From Chara braunii (lineage: Eukaryota; Streptophyta; Charophyceae; Charales; Characeae): a stretch of DNA of 62,258 nt. Where the stretch lies: the NCBI GenBank assembly GCA_003427395.1, contig BFEA01000159.1, positions 1,020,903 through 1,083,160 on the forward strand, written 5' to 3'. The stretch's first letter is position 1, and every line of letters begins with the position of its first letter. A model generated the notes under the pieces. It saw only the letters and a list, made by a program, of their open reading frames with translations, did no database searches and was not told the DNA's origin. Made by a program: the position numbers and the translations under genes. Of the stretch, positions 8,973 through 19,772 are shown piece after piece.

Positions 8973-11900
8973 GTGAGACGTATGATGACCTTATCTCCTC
9001 TTGTTTTCCTCTGATCCCCTGTCGTTTTTCTCTGTGTGGGTTGTCGTTCTGCCGAGAGTGCTACTATGATTCAATTCCTCGGTTCTTCCTGTCAGCGAGG
9101 ATGGATAATTTAATACCTCGGTTCTTCCTGTCAGTGAGGATTGATGAATTTAGCATGAGTCCTAGTCATTTGATCACTTGTCTGGATTCGTTTTGCTATC
9201 GCGTGTTTTCGGTTTCAACCGTGATGATAGCTGATGTCCGAGATGAGAGTCCAGGTCATTTGTGAAGACAGCTATTCTTTTGATTTCGATGATTAACTTA
9301 TAGATGGAGTTCCGGCTGATCGTCTCTGATATTGAATGACACACAAGATTCAGGGTATGCTAGTTTCAATGAATGGCGGTGTGATGGTGAATTCGTTCGT
9401 TCTGTGGATGAATATAGTATGGCAATTGTAATGTAATGGTGGACAGTTGCTGCGGTCTACAATATACACGATAGCTTCCTTGTTTTATGGAAATTGCCGT
9501 GGTTTCTTGGTTCAATTCTCTTGTGGAAAGAGCATAATATCTCGTAGGTAACCCCAATATTATCTTGGTTGCTTTCTTAACTGCTGAATTTGTTCCCTTT
9601 GCTCTTTTTTTGCTTCTTCGGGATATAAACAGATTCCTTCCTTCCCCGCTTTGATTTGTTCGCTTTCATGCCCTCGCTCTTTGTCCTGCTTCTTCTATGC
9701 CCTCCCTCTTCCATGTCCTCGCTCCGCCTCTTCCATGTACTCTCCATGACGCTTCCAGACTCTTTTTCTGCATCTTCGATCCCCTCTACCTTCCCATCAC
9801 CAAATTCTTCTTCCATGCCCTATCTCTGCCCCCCGATGAGCATTCTCTTCCTCCTCCCTGCCCTTCGCTGCCTCGTCTATGTCCGGTTTCTGCGTTAGTT
9901 TTTTTCTCTGCCTCTTCCATCGCTCCTCGGCGTTGCCCATGCCTGCGTCTGCATTCTCTTCGCCTTTACTGTGATTCTTTTTTGCCCCGTTGCCTATGTT
10001 ACTTCGCCTTTACTGTGAGTCTTTTTTGCCCCGTTGCCTATGTTACTTGGCCGTGCTCTCTTCCTTGCCCGTGATTTTAGCTCTATTTATTCCCTTGCTC
10101 TCATCTCCCTTTATGCCCTTGCTATCGCTCGTGTATGTTCTCCATTTTTTTGAAAAAGCAGCTTCCGCCTACTAGGGGAAGTCCCATGTCTCTCTGCAAT
10201 CCCAGGTCGTTGATCTCCCTCTTACTGGTCGTTGCTCCCCCTCTTCCATGTCGATGCTCCCCCTCTTCTAATGTATTTGCTATCCCCCTTTTGAGTAACT
10301 TGTGCTTCGTCGGCTCGCTCTGTTCCCCGCCGTGTCCTTTTAATCCCAATTCCCAGCCCTATGTCCTCTCTTCGCCGCCATGTGCAGTCTCTTCGGCGTC
10401 CGTCCTGTGCTCTCTCTCCCCTTCAGATTGGGGACTTCCACTCCATGCCCAAGGATCTCTCTTCCTGACCCAGGAATGTCTCCTCCTTGTCCAGCGTGCG
10501 TAGTCTATTGTCCTTACCATATGACCTGTCCCTTCCACCACTTGACCTCGCCCCTCTGACATGTCTCTTTCTTCCGCCCTCTGGTCTAGCTCCATTTGGG
10601 CTCTCGATCCGGGCTCTCTTCCGCCGTCTGGGTTTTCTCCTCCGCCATGTGGCCTCTCCTTCACTTAGTGGCCTCTCTATTTGGCCTCTCCTCCGCCAGG
10701 TCGGTCATCTCCCCCGCCATGTGGGTTGTCCCCTCCGCAATGTGGGTTCTCCTGCGCCATGTGGGCTGTCTGGGCTCTCTTCGCTTTGACGTGGCATCTC
10801 CTGCGCCAGGTGGCGCCACGCGGCTGAGGTCGTCCTGGGCTCCCCCCTGCACCACGTGTCTTCCGCTAGGTGACATCTCTCACTCGCCGCGTGGCCTATC
10901 CCATCCGCCACGTGGCCTCTCTCACCCGCCACATGGCCTGTCTCACCCGCCACGTGGTCTGTTTAATCCGCCACGTGGCCTCTCTCACCCGCCACGTGCC
11001 CTCTCTCACCCGCAACGTGCCCTCTCTCACCCGCAACGTGCCCTCTCTCATCCGCAACGTGCCCTCTCTCACCCGCAACGTGCCCTCTCTCACCCGCAAC
11101 GTGCCCTCTCTCGCCGGTAACGTGGCCACCCACCCGCAACGTGGCCCCTGTCACCGGCCACGTGGCCTCTCTCACCCGCCGCGTGGCCTGTCTCACAGGC
11201 TACGTGGCCTCTTTTCCGCCACGTTGCCTCTGCTCGTGGCCTATCTTCTCCTTCACACCACATGGCCCCTCTCCTCCGCCGTGTGGCCTCACTGCTTTTC
11301 CTTCGATTACCACAGGTGTCATTCTTTTATTCACCTCTGCGTCAGCGGCCTCTTCTCTCCGCCACGTGGCCTATTCTCTGTCATTTGGCCTCTTCTCTCC
11401 TAAGCTGTCCTCTCCCCTCCCCTGCGTGGATTTTCTCCTTCGCCACATGGTCTCTTCTCCGCCACCACGTGCCCGCTCCCGCACGTGGCGCCTCCGTTTC
11501 CCCAAATGTAGGTCCTCGGCCGCGTGGCCTCTCGGCCCCCATTCTCTCCCTCATCCTGCGCTGTCCCCCGCCCTGCACTTGCTCCCGCCCTGCTTTCTCT
11601 CTCCCCGTGCTGCGCTCGTTTTCCCCATCTTGCCGTCTGCGCTTTCTCTGCCGTCCGGTGCTCTCCCCTGTCCTGCGCTCTCCCCTGTCCTGCGCTCTCC
11701 CCCCATCCTGTGCTCTCTCCTGTGCCCTTCGCTCACACCCGCCTTGTGCACTGTAATCTCTCCCTCGCCCTGTGCCCTGTGCTGTCCCCTCCGCCTTATA
11801 CCATGTGCTTTCTCCCCCGCGCTGAGCCCTGACCTTTCCCACGCCCTGTGCCATGTTCTCCCTGCGCCCTATTATCTCTCCCCTGCTCTTTCTCTCTCGA

Positions 11901-12276
11901 CCACCCTGTGCTCTCTCCCTGCCCCTGTGCTCTCTCTCCCCGTCCCTATGACCTCTGGACTGATCACGTGGGCGATGTCTTACACTTCAATGCGATGCAT
12001 CTGAAGACGATATTCTCTGGAGTTTCAGCAGGATCGTGATTGATGCTCCTTGTGCTATTGAGGTCTTAAAGAGGGTGCCATATTGGAAGCGCTCTCGCGG
12101 ATTTGGGTAGTAATCTTGATGTGGAGATGCGGTCCTTCGATTTTGTCGCACCTTCGGAATTTGTTCGATAATCCATTGGCCGTGCTTATCTTCAGCTTTG
12201 ATTTGCACCATCATCGCGGGTGCCTAGCATACTTCACCGTTGAAGGTGGACGGTTGTTTAATCTAGGAAGCTGGCG

Positions 12277-12335
<59 letters not shown>

Positions 12336-12646
12336 NNNNNNNNNNNNNNNNNNNNNNNNNNNNNNNNNNNNNNNNNNNNNNNNNNNNNNNNNNNNNNNNN
12401 NNNNNNNNNNNNNNNNNNNNNNNNNNNNNNNNNNNNNNNNNNNNNNNNNNNNNNNNNNNNNNNNNNNNNNNNNNNNNNNNNNNNNNNNNNNNNNNNNNNN
12501 NNNNNNNNNNNNNNNNNNNNNNNNNNNNNNNNNNNNNNNNNNNNNNNNNNNNNNNNNNNNNNNNNNNNNNNNNNNNNNNNNNNNNNNNNNNNNNNNNNNN
12601 NNNNNNNNNNNNNNNNNNNNNNNNNNNNNNNNNNNNNNNNNNNNNN

Positions 12647-12699
<53 letters not shown>

Positions 12700-15600
12700 G
12701 ATTTACGCTGACAGTTCCAAGTTTCTTCCGTGGGATTGTTCTGTTGTATCAGGACAATGGGGTTCCGGCTGCTGGCGTGTTTGACGAGAACAAGAAGATT
12801 GAGGTTAAGGCCATAAAAGGTAAGGAAAGATCTTATCTAGCATGGCATTTCTTGCTTGTTCATGGTTGCTTCTGCGTTGTTCATTTTTGCAAAATAGATG
12901 TCCCCTGGTTTGTGATCGGCTGTAACCCGTCTCAGTGGTGTTTTCGAATGTCGTCTGCAGAGGTGCGTCCTCGGCTGACGTCCATGGGATTGTTAAACGT
13001 TTCTTCTGTCCATGCGCAGTGCACCCACTCGGTTTTCACGTAGTGCGTTTGATTCGCACACCCCGATGTGACGAGATGCTATAATATCTTCTTTCGATAA
13101 GTGCGTGTCATGTTTGCGCAGGCCCATGGTAACCTTCTCCTTTGCATGGCTCCAATTTTGAAGTGAACGGGGCTTTGCGAGCTGTCGTCCGTCCTTGGTT
13201 GTATTGATTTTCCCAATCATCTGTGAAAGGCTTAGTCGTGAAGGTGATAAGAGCACCCTCCAGGATTAGGGCCCCGATGGAAGATGGGTCCAAGCTATTG
13301 GTGGGGGAGCTGCACCTCCTGGAAACCGAGTCCAGCGTCCCAATTACAAACCAAATACCAATTTACGAGTCATCGTTACTGATGAGCAGTATTGATTGAT
13401 TTGTTGTCTCCAAGATACTAGCAAGGAGAATGCTACACAGAAATGACACAGCATGTTGACGTATACTTAATTGATCAGCGGAAAGGGAAAGGGATCGATA
13501 GAGAAACGATTGTCCGCTTGTCAATGAGTTGGCTTAACGTGTTTATTGGCTTAACGTGTTTATTGGCCAGTTGAAATATCGAATCTACTTGAACCTTGGT
13601 AGAATGGTTCACAATTTCTATGCGGACGTGTACAGTAGGACGTGGTAGAGTTTTGCTGTTTTTTTTTTCTTTTCTTTTTTTTTCAGAACTTCAGAGGACG
13701 GAGGGCACTTATGGGGGTGATATGAGCATCCTCCATAAGTGGGTCCCTTGTTTGCGGACTCGATCTACTGCTGGGGAGCTGGAAAAGGGTTCCAGAGAGG
13801 GACGTCAACAGATTTTGGGAGGGCATTTATGGGGGTGATATGAGCATCCTCCATAAGTGGGTCCCTTGTTTGCGGACTCCATCTATTGCTGGTGAGCTGG
13901 AAAATGGGTCCAGAGAGGGATGTCAACAGATTTTGCTTGTGGCCAGATTGGCTACATATAAGATTGAGGGGAAAAAAAAAAAAAGATAAAAAAAAGGAAA
14001 TAAAAAAGAGAATCGAAATAAAAAAGAAAATCGAAAGCGGTGCGTAGGCATAAACCACGAAAACCTTATTGCATGAAGCTTCTTGTTGTACAAGGTATAT
14101 GTGCCAGCTGCCCCTCCATCTGATACCTTTTGTCTCGTTTTGTTTTTTCCAGCTGCCGGGCGCGTGGCTGCACAGAACCAGACCACTGCGGCAAGAAGAA
14201 GAGCTCTTGGTGATATTGGCAATCTTGTTCGAGCTATCCAGCAGGGGCAGCAGGGGAAAGGCAACCTCCAGCAGGGGCAGCAGGGGAAAGAAGCTGAATT
14301 GTGGGTAGTTCTTGTTCGTTTGATCCCTACTTGCTATCAGATTATTGCAGTGCTATTTCCCCTCTCGATTTGTGCTCGATTTGCAGGCGACCAGTTAGCT
14401 GAGAATGGTTTTCGTCAGGACGAGTTCAGGAAACGAGGTGCTTACAAGCGGCCAAGTGTTTTCGTTGGCTTTATCTTGCTTGTCCTTTCCTGTCTGTAAT
14501 TGAAAGGGTTTGCTGTGTTGACTTGTTTACGTCTAACTGGCACTGAATTCCTGGTTGTCTGGTGTGGTCTGGAAATTGTGTTCAGGCGCGGTGAACTTCC
14601 AAATGGAGAAAGTGCAAGCGACAAGCCGTCTGCTGTCCAATCGAAGCCCATCCCTATTCCACAGCCTACCACGGTGTGTCTCTTTCATCGCGTGTCAATA
14701 TTTTTTCCTTAAAACTAAAAAACAAAAATCTCCCAGCTAGGTAGGAGAGGTGATAAGAGCACTCCCTCCTAGCGAGCCTCCTGGTTGGTGCAATATATTT
14801 GTGGGGAGCTTTCCTAATGTCTGTCAAATTCCATTTTCATTCGACAAATTTTAGAGTTAAAAAAATGAAGGAATCCGTGATAAGCGTACAGCACGGCTTG
14901 TGTGTCTTGATTTCGATCTCGCTTACCATGTGATGCGGGTTTGTGTTGTGTTATCTCAACAGGATGCGCATCTTCCTCCGGTTCGGCAGTGGGGAGTGAC
15001 AAGGCCACGAAATTATGGGTCGAAGCCCCAAAAACAGGGTGCGACAGCGGCCCGTCTAGCGAGGCGCTCTCGTCCGTCAGCATCTGTCGCGCAGGAGAAG
15101 GGAGAGCTGAGCATGACTAGCTTGCTCACTGCCTGGAGCGAGGAGGCGTGCGGAGGATTCCAAGATATCGAGGACGGAGAGACTGCGACAGATATCGACT
15201 CGAATGACAAGGGAGACATTAGGCATGTTGTCGACTACGTGGAGGACATCTACAGCTTCTACAGGAAAGCAGAGATACACAGCACTGTGGAAGCAGACTA
15301 CATGACAAGTCAGGCCGACATCAATGAGAAGATGAGGGCAATTCTTCTCGACTGGCTTGTGGAGGTAAGCATGGTCACTCCCCTATTTTAGTTCTGGAAG
15401 CTTTCATGATTGCTGTGATTTGCATGCTAGATCTTCTACTTTCTTACCTGTGTTCTTTGAAAGTGTTTTAATCCCTCTGTTCTTCATTGTTATAGGGGTA
15501 ATGGGGTTCTGGACACAACAAGACGAGCAGCATATCAGTTTTCCTTATATACTTGATTCCGTTTTCATGCTTTTAGATATTTTATTTGCCGAAGCCACAG

Positions 15601-18194
15601 TTTAGCGGGAGGGCACAAGTGGGCAGCGTATAGAATTCTTAGGATCCATCCGTATCTTTGTGATTTTCGGGGCGCCTTCTGTCATGTCATTGTATCTGGC
15701 TGACATGGAGAATTGTATAACAGTGTTGCGATGGGTTTGTTGTTGTGACGACGTCTAGTTATCGATCGCATTGATTGACCAGCAAGTGCATTTGTTAACT
15801 GGACCACGCGCAGGTGCACTTCAAGTTCAAGCTTCTTCCGGAGACGCTTTACCTGACTGCCAACCTCATCGACAGGTACCTTGCAAAGAAACCGACAGAG
15901 AGGAAGAACTTGCAGCTCGTCGGCATCACTGCTATGCTCATAGCCTCCAAATACGAGGAAATCTGGGCGCCTGAAGTTCAGGACTTCGTATATATCTCCG
16001 ATAAAGCGTACACTAAAGCGGCTATCCTCGACATGGTGAGTACTTGGTAGTCTTGAGCGTCGGACCACATTTACCCAGTTGCTCATATCCTTCTCTCTTT
16101 TCCATTGACTGTCAGTCGGGCCTGGTGAGAGTACTTGGTGGCTTTTAGCATAAGACCACATTTGCCCATTTGATCGCACCCTCGTCCTCTCCTCTGCGTC
16201 GACTGTCCGTAAGTCACCCGGGCGAGCGTTCCCGACACCGCCCCGTCGCTCACCCGCCCCTCGCGCCCACCTCGGGACATTCCACCGTGACGTTTCCAGT
16301 TTTTTTTTGTTTTTTGGGAGACGTTTCCAGTTTGGGGACCGCACGTCGGCCCGCCCGGCATTGAAAAAAGTCGGAGCCGATTGTTTTTTTTTTTTTTTTT
16401 TTCATTTTTTGTTTTTTTGAAGTAACATACCGGCCCGACTTATTTATTTATTACTTTATATAAAGTCAGTATCACTCCCCGGCGCTGTCTGCGATTTTGT
16501 TATCACCCCCGCTCTCAGGATACATTATCATCTTGAACTCCGCTCTCTCGATATGGTGAGCGCTTGGTAGCTTTTTTAATTGGGAGTCACATGGATATAC
16601 GGTATTTGCATTCTGCCCTCTCTCTCTCTCTATCTATCTATCTCTCTCTCTATCCCTGTTCGTCTGTGTCCGCTGCATTCTTCGCACTTCTTCCCTGTCC
16701 CTCTTCCGTCTTCACATTTCTTCCCTTTCCCTCTGCCTTCTCCACTCTCTCTCTCTCTCTGTGTCTCTCTCTCCCTTTTATTCTGTCCTCTGCCTTCTTC
16801 GCACTTCTTCCCTTTCTCTCTGCCTTCACATTTCTTCCCTTTCCCTCTGCTTTCTGCCTTCTCTCTCTCTGTCTCTCTCCCCCCTCCTGTCGACTTGTCT
16901 TTCGTCACACATATTTCCCACACTACGTAATTATCTGGAATCACATTCTCTTTTGTGGTTGATGAACTTCGTGTTCACTGTGTACCTGTGCAAATGGGTT
17001 TTGGTTGCAGGAGAAAAAGATGCTTAACACGCTCAACTTCAATCTAACAGTGCCGACGCCATATGTGTTTATGGTACGGTTCCTCAAGGCGGCTGAAGCT
17101 GATAAAAAGGTAAGAGCTTGCTGGTCTCATGTGCAGGTTCAATTTTGGGTGTAGGCCGATTGACATGTGAATTCCTTGCTTGTCTATTCTCTTCTTGACT
17201 GTACCGATACCATAGCCGACCTTGGACGTCCTCAAGCAATGTGTGTTGCGTGTTGTGATTTGTTTTGCCCTTACAGCTGGAGCACCTGGCGTTCTTCTTG
17301 GTTGAGCTGGCGCTCGTGGAGTACAGAATGGTTAAATTTCTTCCATCACACCTTGCAGCGGCCGCAGTGTACACTGCAATGCGAACCCTGGGACGGCTGT
17401 CTGCTGGATGGAGCGCCACTTTGAGGCGGCACAGTGGTTATGCGGAAGAAGCCTTGAAGTAAGTTCTCGCTATCATATCATTCCTGCTTATCTTAATGTA
17501 TGTTGCCCACCTTCGTGCAGAGGACTGGGGATGTCTTGCTTGTGACAGCCAGCCATAGAATCAAATTTCCTCATCGTGAACTTCATCCGGTTATTCGAAG
17601 TCGTTCCCAGCGCGGGCTACAAATCCGATTTCCATTCCCCTGACTGGTGATTTTGAAAATGGTATGGACTCTTACCATGCATGTGTCCTGTTTCTGCGTT
17701 CAGGTGCAGATTGGCCAAATCATCAACCAGAGTGATCAGACTATCACACAGTGTTTTGTTTACTTAATCAATCCTTCATCAAAAACGTTGTCCAACATAT
17801 GTTTACTTACCTTTTGTCCATTTTGGCGTACAGTGTTTTGTTTACTATATCAATACCTCATCTTATGTTAAGTGCAACATGTGCTACGAATCTTGATCGT
17901 TTACTAACTGTTTGTCCATTTTGGCGTACAGTGTTTTGTTTACTTAATCAATTCCTCATCAAAAACGTTTAGTGCAACATATGCTACGAATCTTGATAGT
18001 TTACTTACCGTTTGTCCATTTTGGCGTTGCGCAGGCAATGCGCATCACTAATGGCTGGCTTCCACAAGAACGCGTCATCAACTACGCTGGTTGCTGTCCA
18101 CAAGAAGTACTCTGGGCCCAAGTTCTCGGAAGTAGCGAAGATTGGTCCCTGTCTTGAGCTGACTGACACTCCTGGATCAGCTGCGGTCTATTGA
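8952..18194 (+). CDS. CYCB1: B-type mitotic cyclin, ten proposed exons
   Basis: This encodes the regulatory subunit that activates the cyclin-dependent kinase for mitosis (nuclear/cytoplasmic, G2-M). My exon model is 8952-8972, 12753-12819, 14153-14304, about 14387-14437, 14586-14673, 14963-15364, 15814-16035, 17011-17109, 17277-17458 and 18035-18194, giving roughly 475 residues, normal for the family. Seen directly: a destruction box RRALGDIGN for APC/C-dependent proteolysis; the block [17 protein letters not shown] that opens the cyclin box; [10 protein letters not shown] in the cyclin fold; and a C-terminal fold ending in [13 protein letters not shown]. All introns in the model are GT-AG. 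Phases agree across every junction except those of exon 4, which I could not reconcile by eye. The D-box RxALxxIxN form and [10 protein letters not shown] fit a plant CYCB1-type protein. Confidence 0.85.
9077..10049. repeat. Short tandem duplications in intron 1
   Basis: CCTCGGTTCTTCCTGTCAG occurs twice with 40-bp spacing (near 9077 and 9117). A 45-46-bp unit beginning CGCCTTTACTGTGA and holding TTTTTTGCCCCGTTGCC is repeated at about 9959-10004 and 10005-10049. The rest of this part of intron 1 is pyrimidine-rich, with no exon seen. Confidence 0.75.
10610..11530. repeat. 21-bp minisatellite rich in CACGTG, inside intron 1
   Basis: The core at about 10870-11260 is some 17 units of the form CGCCACGTGGCCTCTCTCACC or CGCAACGTGCCCTCTCTCACC. 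Weaker copies spread to both sides. Many units contain the palindrome CACGTG (G-box/E-box) and others ACGTG. A period of 21 bp keeps frames open, which explains long arginine/valine/proline ORFs here that I do not regard as genes. Confidence 0.9.
12277..12698. repeat. (GT)n, N gap, (GA)n
   Basis: A GT tract (12277-12335) runs into unknown bases (12336-12646), then a GA tract (12647-12698). The gap lies in cyclin intron 1, just before exon 2, and reflects a sequence that could not be assembled. Confidence 0.95.
12753..12819 (+). CDS. Cyclin B exon 2
   Basis: The acceptor TTGTATCAG opens it and the donor GTAAGG closes it. It encodes [10 protein letters not shown] and [12 protein letters not shown], plus one base (phase 1). 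That base joins CT of exon 3 to make an Ala codon, so the phases fit. Such a charged, basic N-terminal segment is usual ahead of the destruction box. Confidence 0.65.
13241..13345 (+). repeat. Dispersed repeat R1, copy 1 (intron 2)
   Basis: It begins GGTGATAAGAGCACC and ends with a box near GAGTCCAGCGTCCCA. The same opening and closing phrases recur at 28609-28700, and the opening also at 14748 and, diverged, at 13711 and 13829. It may be a SINE-like or MITE-like family. No tRNA promoter boxes are evident. Confidence 0.55.
13529..13567. repeat. Tandem 20-bp duplication
   Basis: TTGGCTTAACGTGTTTA is present twice in direct succession, ending in TTGGCC. It lies in cyclin intron 2. Confidence 0.85.
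13702..13934 (+). repeat. Tandem duplication of a 118-bp unit (intron 2)
   Basis: Unit 1 (13702-13819) and unit 2 (13820-13934) both run from AGGGCA(C/T)TTATGGGGGTGA through TCCATAAGTGGGTCCC to GTCAACAGATTTTG, with few differences. The unit is related to the R1 repeat. Confidence 0.85.
14153..14304 (+). CDS. Cyclin B exon 3 with destruction box
   Basis: It encodes [20 protein letters not shown]. The segment RRALGDIGN fits the D-box form RxALxxIxN recognised by the APC/C. It is followed by a duplicated 23-bp stretch (14238-14260 and 14268-14290) that gives QQGQQGK twice. The donor is taken at 14305 (phase 0), but GT at 14301 is also possible and the frame stays open across the intron, so intron retention would not be visible as a stop. 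Confidence 0.75.
14387..14437 (+). CDS. Cyclin B exon 4 (boundaries unsure)
   Basis: Only one frame is open, giving a segment around [11 protein letters not shown]. The acceptor may be TTTGCAG (exon from 14387) or, to match the phase of exon 3, CCAG (exon from 14395). The best donor (CGAG before GTGCTT) ends in phase 1, while exon 5 needs phase 2. A weak donor at 14424 would fit. There may be a sequence error or an unusual splice site. Confidence 0.45.
14586..14673 (+). CDS. Cyclin B exon 5
   Basis: The acceptor is TGTTCAG and the donor GTGTGT. Read so as to be in phase with exon 6, it encodes [20 protein letters not shown] and then IPIPQPTT, a Ser/Pro-rich linker typical of the region between D-box and cyclin box. 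Confidence 0.65.
14963..15364 (+). CDS. Cyclin B exon 6: start of the cyclin box
   Basis: 134 codons. The first part is a basic linker ([16 protein letters not shown]). Next comes the conserved DIDSNDKGD, then [25 protein letters not shown] and [10 protein letters not shown]. The Arg and Asp of MRAILLDWL are hallmark cyclin-box residues that help contact the CDK. The donor is GTAAGC. Confidence 0.92.
15814..16035 (+). CDS. Cyclin B exon 7: cyclin fold, helices 2-4
   Basis: 74 codons from [20 protein letters not shown] through [20 protein letters not shown] to [10 protein letters not shown]. The Lys and Glu of KYEE are the conserved cyclin-box pair used in CDK binding. The donor is GTGAGT. 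Sequence around this donor is duplicated twice downstream in the intron. Confidence 0.95.
16031..16575 (+). repeat. Duplicated donor region in intron 7
   Basis: The exon-intron junction phrase ACATGGTGAGTACTTGGTAG (from 16031) recurs as GGTGAGAGTACTTGGTGGC near 16124 and as ATATGGTGAGCGCTTGGTAGC near 16552. The first copy extends for about 95 bp through ACCACATTT(A/G)CCCA. Confidence 0.75.
16616..16880. repeat. Pyrimidine-rich microsatellite tract in intron 7
   Basis: CT/TC runs are interspersed with a repeated CTTCTTCCCTTTCCCTCTGCCTT-like phrase. The open frames here are low-complexity serine/leucine strings and are not genes. Confidence 0.8.
17011..17109 (+). CDS. Cyclin B exon 8
   Basis: 33 codons, phase 0 on both sides: [20 protein letters not shown] then [24 protein letters not shown] is the linker between the N- and C-terminal cyclin folds. 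The acceptor is TTGCAG and the donor GTAAGA. Confidence 0.92.
17277..17458 (+). CDS. Cyclin B exon 9: C-terminal cyclin fold
   Basis: It begins [20 protein letters not shown] and ends GYAEEALK, with the last codon split (AA plus G from exon 10). This is the first half of the C-terminal cyclin fold. The acceptor is TTACAG and the donor GTAAGT. Confidence 0.92.
17751..18034 (+). repeat. Three tandem copies of a roughly 100-bp unit in intron 9, ending at the acceptor
   Basis: Copies start at 17751, 17833 and 17931 with GTGTTTTGTTTACT. The ends of copies 1 and 2 read TTGTCCATTTTGGCGTACAG, while the last ends TTGGCGTTGCGCAG at the real acceptor. Copies 2 and 3 share GTGCTACGAATCTTGAT-type sequence. 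Each copy therefore supplies an extra AG acceptor-like site. Confidence 0.85.
18035..18194 (+). CDS. Cyclin B last exon
   Basis: It encodes [20 protein letters not shown] and then [14 protein letters not shown], ending TPGSAAVY before TGA. HKKYS is typical of the B-cyclin C-terminus. A second frame over the same bases is also open but does not match the family. Confidence 0.9.
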
Positions 18195-18238
18195 ACGAGC
18201 TAGAGCTTCCAGGACGTAGGTAAACTGCTACTTTAGGG

Positions 18239-18241
<3 letters not shown>

Positions 18242-18306
<65 letters not shown>
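18242..18306. repeat. (GA)n microsatellite in the presumed 3' UTR
   Basis: About 32 GA units lie 50 bases after the cyclin stop codon. Confidence 0.95.
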
Positions 18307-18309
<3 letters not shown>

Positions 18310-19772
18310 GATTGGATGTATTAGTTGTTGGTTTGGGTAGAGGAATCCACTGTGCCTCGATGGTTGCTACTGGCCGACATTCTGGGCCGGAAAGTGTTTG
18401 GTAGTGCCTCAGAATTATTTTGTTGATTTTGAATTCCTTTGTTGTAAAGTTGATTCTGTGTGAAGAGAGCTATGGAGTTGGTGATACGACCATTAGTTTA
18501 GTTGTTTAGGCCGAAGTTCATTGGGATCTGGATGCAGTGTTTGGAAGCTGTAACTGCTTCAGGCTGGATTGTACATTTTTCTGAATAGGGAGGCAACTGG
18601 CCAGCGGCTACCATAGAGAAGAAAATATTCCTATATCTCTGTTCAATCATTTGTACCCAGTCGGCAGTTTGCACAGGGTGGCCGGATGGGAGGCGGTCGA
18701 TTCCAAGCCACATTGTAACGAGGTCGTAGGCATTTAGTTATTGCTTGCACAATCTCGGTAGAAGGGGTTCGCTGCGTTCTGGGACCTGCAGGAAGTCTAT
18801 ATCGTAATCAGATGAGCAGATGAGCAGATGAGCAGATGAGCAGATGAGCCCCGAAGAGGTGGTCGCTTTTCACAACCATGTGCATATTTAAAAATTCATT
18901 TAAAAATTCATTTGGAAGGGCGGCCATTGGTATGGGCGTGACAGTTCTGTGGGAGTGCACCTGGAAGCGGCCCAGTCGTATTTGATGAGATCACCAGGTT
19001 GATTCATTGAAAACATCGCCGATTGGAACAGGCATTGGTTCCAAGGGATGGCTGCTTGGGACCGGCAAAGGAATGGATGGACAGGCCAAGAGACGTAAAA
19101 GGGAGCAGTCGGGAACAGACAAAGGTTGTTCTCTGCTGGTGGTGGATGATGTTTCACATCCGCAGTGAAGCAAATGTTCCTTTACAATCTTTTGTGAAGG
19201 AAAGCGTGTCGAATTGATGCGGTCGGCTGCCGTATTACACTACGTATTACTATGCGTTAACTACCCTATGTGCGGCGATTCGTGTGCCTGTGTGGGTGTC
19301 TGTCTCTGTGCGCTTTTCTCCGTCCGTAATTGTGTGTGTGTGGTGTTGCAATCAGAATTGGGCGGTCCATGCTCGAGTGGCTTCAGTCAGAGAAAGTATT
19401 TGTGATGATCGTGTAGTGATTGAGAACTTTTCTTGGATACGAACCTACTCGCTCGGATCAACAGCTCGCTCGACATGTCACTGTGATAGATCGGATTTTG
19501 CCGATTCACATGGATGTGGAGAAGTTGGCCGGCCGCCGAACAGCACATGTATGCGATGGCTTGCTTAATTAATACGGTATGTGTAACAGTTGTTCGGGAA
19601 GTGAATGGTGTGAAGAGAGTATGGCTTCAGAGAGCGTATTTTCGAAGTGTTCGGTATAATCGAATGCAGTAGTTTGGAAGGTCCTGGGTAATGAGAGGTA
19701 TGATCGGAAGTTTCCCGGCGTCAATAGCCGGTCACTCCGTCAGCATTTCTTGCTTTTTCTGTCACGATGGCC
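18307..19772. other. Downstream region of the cyclin gene
   Basis: No second gene is supported. It contains five tandem copies of an 8-bp unit AGATGAGC (18811-18850), a duplicated TTTAAAAATTCA phrase near 18886-18910, and otherwise unique sequence that may hold the 3' UTR end. Confidence 0.6.

Noticed and set aside
10870-11260. CRISPR-like array
   Set aside because: Units are contiguous with no unique spacers, and the context is eukaryotic.
10596-11403. Long ORFs (up to 287 codons) over the CACGTG minisatellite
   Set aside because: A 21-bp period keeps frames open on both strands; the peptides are repeat translations inside a cyclin intron.
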